Assembly: GCA_041477005.1 (NCBI GenBank)
Contig: JBGOUJ010000356.1
Location: forward strand, 1 to 8,184
DNA from: JBGOUJ01 sp041477005
GTDB lineage: Bacteria; Acidobacteriota; Terriglobia; Bryobacterales; JACQDG01
Reading direction: 5' to 3'
Length of the DNA: 8,184 bases
Shown: positions 5,952 to 8,184 of the stretch, one piece after another
Layout of the letters: each line of letters begins with the position of its first letter
Position numbering within the stretch: the stretch's first letter is position 1
Position numbers and translations under genes: made by a program
Notes under the pieces: model-generated
The model's input: only the letters and a program-made list of their open reading frames with translations
What the model was told of the DNA's origin: nothing
Databases searched by the model: none

Positions 5952-8184
5952 CTACTTGCCTCCTGCCGGCACGCGCCGCCGCAGGTCGTCGAAGAAGTTC
6001 AACAAGAACGTCAGGTGCGTGATCGGCTTCGGGTCCGCCGTCCCGTCAGCATTCAGGACCACCGCGAAGCGCTTGCCATCCGGCGCCAGGTCGTAGGCGC
6101 CAATGGGAGGGGAACCCAGATTCATCAAGGGATGCGGGGACCACACCTGGGGCTTGCCGAACACCAAGGCATCGCCGCTGGCGGCGTAGCCGGCAACCAT
6201 GATGGTGCGAGAGTACCCAAGGAAGAACAGCTCGCGCCCATTGCGCGACCAGATGGGGTCGCTGCCACGGCTCGATACCAGCCACCCGCCGCCCGGTCCG
6301 GGGAAAGGCACCACCCACAACCCTTCTTTTCCCGGCTCGCTCGTGCAGTATGCCAGCCAGCGGCCGTCAGGCGAGAAGGCCGGTAGGATGGTGTTAAATG
6401 GCCTTTGCAGGAATGGCTCCATCCTTCCCAGCCGGGGATGTCCGGCGTCGCCTTCGAGATGCGCCATCCAGATCTCCACCCCGCCGCCGGCGCTTGCCTG
6501 GGCCATCGCCAGCCATTTGCCGTCCGGAGAAATAGATTGTGGCATCTGCGTGTCCTTGCCGTCCGTCAGCCGTTGCGCCACGCCCGAGCCGTCGGCGCGG
6601 ATCCAATAGATGCCTGGTGCTGCCGGATTCGAGGACCAGAACACCAGGTTGTTGCCGTCGGGCGTCCACACCGGCCACTGGTTCTGGCCTGGCAGAAGAG
6701 TGACGCGCGATGCAGTGTCGCGCTCCGGATCCCGCACCCAGATGTCCTCGTGGCCCCGGCCATCACCGATCGAAAACGCCAGGCGCCTGCCATCGGGCGA
6801 AAAGCGCGGAGAGCCATAGATCCCCGGAGCCGGGTGCAGGGGCCGCGTCCTGCCGGTACTGTCCAGCCAGAAGATCGACCGCGGAAGTCCTCCCTTCCCG
6901 CTGACGTAGACAAACGTCCCCGTTTGGGAAAAGCCGAAATCCCCACCGGGGTCCATTCCGTTGTGGATATCTTCGACTACAGGCTGGGGCTCCCCCGTGA
7001 GCGCCAGCCGGCCAAGGTCGAACGGCGCCGCGTAAAGCGCGTTCTGGTGGACCCAGACCAGGTGCCCGCTGGGAAGGTAGCGGGCGAAAAAGCCACCGTG
7101 GTGAACCGTGGTTCGCTTTCCGGTCTTCAAGGAAACAACTTCGATATCCGCATCGTCAAAGGTCTGGGTTGCGTGCTGGGTGCTGAACAGGACCGCCCGG
7201 CTTCCCGGCAGAACCTGCGGCCAGCCGTGCCTCCGTTCGCCCTTTTCGTGGTTCAGTTCCGTCACCGGTGCAGGCGCGCCGCCGGAAGAGGGCATCCGCG
7301 AGAGGCCGGTCCCCCAACCCAGTGCCGCGATGATATTGCCATCGTCGCCCCAGCTTGGAGTAATCATGCCGGGTGCGTCGCACAGCGTCACCGCCACGCC
7401 ACCTCTGACCGATATCTTCTTGATCTTGCGATCGGAGTTGAATCCGATCCACTCGCCATCTGGAGAAAAGAAGGGGGAACTCGCGCCGTCTGTGCCGGCG
7501 AGCGGTGTAAACTCACTCTGATCGAGGCGGCGCGTGGCCAGGCGCGACACACCGTCTGCGCCGCGCACGATCGCAGCAAGCAACGTTCCGTCCGGCGAGA
7601 GCGCCAGGGCGGCTCCGTCCCCTTGCAGCTTTATGTCCGGCCCCAGCTCGACGCGAAAACGCATCAGGGGATTCAGAGGCGCGGAGCGGCTGGCGCGCCA
7701 CCAACCGACCGCCGCGGTGACCGCGAGCGCCATAGCAAGCGCGGCAGCGGCCCAGGGCCACAGACGCGCCGCCGAGGGCAGCGCACTCCAGTCCGGCTCC
7801 GCCGCGAGTGGAGGCCTCCCTCGCATTGCTTCGTCCCGGTCGCTGGAACGCGCCCCTGCCAGCTTGCCGGACTCGGAGTCGTCTTTCAGTTCATCCAGCG
7901 CCAGCTTCACATCCGCCATGTGCTGGGCGCGGCGCTCGAGATCTTTGCGGAGGCAGCGTGCGATCATTTTCTCCAGCTCGGCGGGCACGCCCGGTGCGAC
8001 CTCGCTCACCGGCTTCGGCTCTATGTGGAGAATCGCGGAGAGCGTCGAAATCTTTGTTGCGCCTTCAAATGCGCGGCGGCCGGTGACCATCTCGTAAAGC
8101 ACGGAGCCAAAGGAAAAAATATCCGAGCGCGCATCGATCTTCTTGCCCTCGGCCTGCTCGGGCGACATGTAGGCCACTGTGCCA
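5952..8184 (-). CDS. Membrane serine/threonine protein kinase with WD40/PD40 beta-propeller sensor (N-terminus off window)
   Basis: This is the 3' part of a gene running off the right edge; about 743 residues are visible. It enters inside the kinase activation segment with GTVAYMSPEQ (the APE-type motif as SPE), then DARSDIFSFGSVLYEMVTG (subdomain IX) and RCLRKDLERRAQHM (subdomain XI). The GTG near 8177 is the Val of GTVAY, not a start. ATP-binding and HRD/DFG motifs must lie beyond the edge, so activity cannot be judged. A linker of about 50 residues leads to one membrane helix (LWPWAAAALAMALAVTAAVG, about 6800 bases to the right of the receptor's start region in gene order, roughly residues 139-158). 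The remaining 580 residues form a TolB/WD40-like propeller with repeated S/T/A-PDG turns at residues about 194, 238, 460, 505, 550, 602 and 698. The tail FFDDLRRRVPAGGK is typical of acidobacterial kinases of this class. Expected topology: kinase inside, propeller outside the cytoplasm. Ligand and phosphorylation targets are unknown. Confidence 0.93.
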   Translation of the reverse strand, partial: GTVAYMSPEQAEGKKIDARSDIFSFGSVLYEMVTGRRAFEGATKISTLSAILHIEPKPVSEVAPGVPAELEKMIARCLRKDLERRAQHMADVKLALDELKDDSESGKLAGARSSDRDEAMRGRPPLAAEPDWSALPSAARLWPWAAAALAMALAVTAAVGWWRASRSAPLNPLMRFRVELGPDIKLQGDGAALALSPDGTLLAAIVRGADGVSRLATRRLDQSEFTPLAGTDGASSPFFSPDGEWIGFNSDRKIKKISVRGGVAVTLCDAPGMITPSWGDDGNIIAALGWGTGLSRMPSSGGAPAPVTELNHEKGERRHGWPQVLPGSRAVLFSTQHATQTFDDADIEVVSLKTGKRTTVHHGGFFARYLPSGHLVWVHQNALYAAPFDLGRLALTGEPQPVVEDIHNGMDPGGDFGFSQTGTFVYVSGKGGLPRSIFWLDSTGRTRPLHPAPGIYGSPRFSPDGRRLAFSIGDGRGHEDIWVRDPERDTASRVTLLPGQNQWPVWTPDGNNLVFWSSNPAAPGIYWIRADGSGVAQRLTDGKDTQMPQSISPDGKWLAMAQASAGGGVEIWMAHLEGDAGHPRLGRMEPFLQRPFNTILPAFSPDGRWLAYCTSEPGKEGLWVVPFPGPGGGWLVSSRGSDPIWSRNGRELFFLGYSRTIMVAGYAASGDALVFGKPQVWSPHPLMNLGSPPIGAYDLAPDGKRFAVVLNADGTADPKPITHLTFLLNFFDDLRRRVPAGGK

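Noticed and set aside
8175..8177. GTG as a start codon for the kinase gene
   Set aside because: It encodes the Val of the canonical GTVAYMSPEQ activation segment, and the frame continues upstream to the window edge.
5952..8184. Several open frames on the plus strand opposite the kinase gene (for example 7534-8097)
   Set aside because: They are complementary shadows of a clear kinase/propeller coding sequence, without domains or ribosome binding sites.

Overview
The window looks like a chromosomal piece of a GC-rich Acidobacteriota genome (Bryobacterales / 'Candidatus Solibacter'-like). This is inferred from gene content. It carries an Oar-like TonB-dependent receptor with an N-terminal carboxypeptidase-regulatory-like domain. 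It also carries a membrane serine/threonine kinase fused to a WD40/TolB-like (PD40) propeller, and a secreted protein built from the beta-rich domain that often precedes alpha/beta hydrolases in this phylum. All three families are strongly expanded in Acidobacteriota. No rRNA, tRNA, CRISPR array or intact transposase is visible.

Layout. Positions 1-1068 hold no convincing intact gene: there is a purine-rich 12-nt repeat tract with an inverted-repeat/hairpin element (141-288), then GC-rich sequence with only broken reading frames, including a probable frameshifted minus-strand ORF (605-1026). A secreted 254-residue protein lies on the minus strand at 1069-1833. Its start overlaps, in another frame, the tail of what looks like a Gfo/Idh/MocA-family oxidoreductase remnant (1788-1983). 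About 310 bp of unexplained sequence follows, then a plausible sigma-70 promoter, an ideal ribosome binding site and the 1132-residue outer-membrane receptor on the plus strand (2371-5769). A 182-bp gap separates it from a convergent minus-strand kinase gene (5952-8184) that runs off the right edge inside its kinase domain.

How the genes might work together. Two exported products (outer-membrane receptor and secreted beta-domain protein) diverge from a shared roughly 540-bp region. The kinase would sense something outside the cytoplasm through its propeller and signal inward. Nothing in the sequence proves that the three act in one pathway. The receptor and kinase are convergent and cannot share an operon. 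The left third and the 1788-2290 region look like zones of gene decay. I did not find a clear new defence, mobile or biosynthetic system. The most distinctive items are the internally deleted oxidoreductase remnant overlapping the secreted-protein start, the tandem-domain secreted protein, and the left-end repeat/decay zone.
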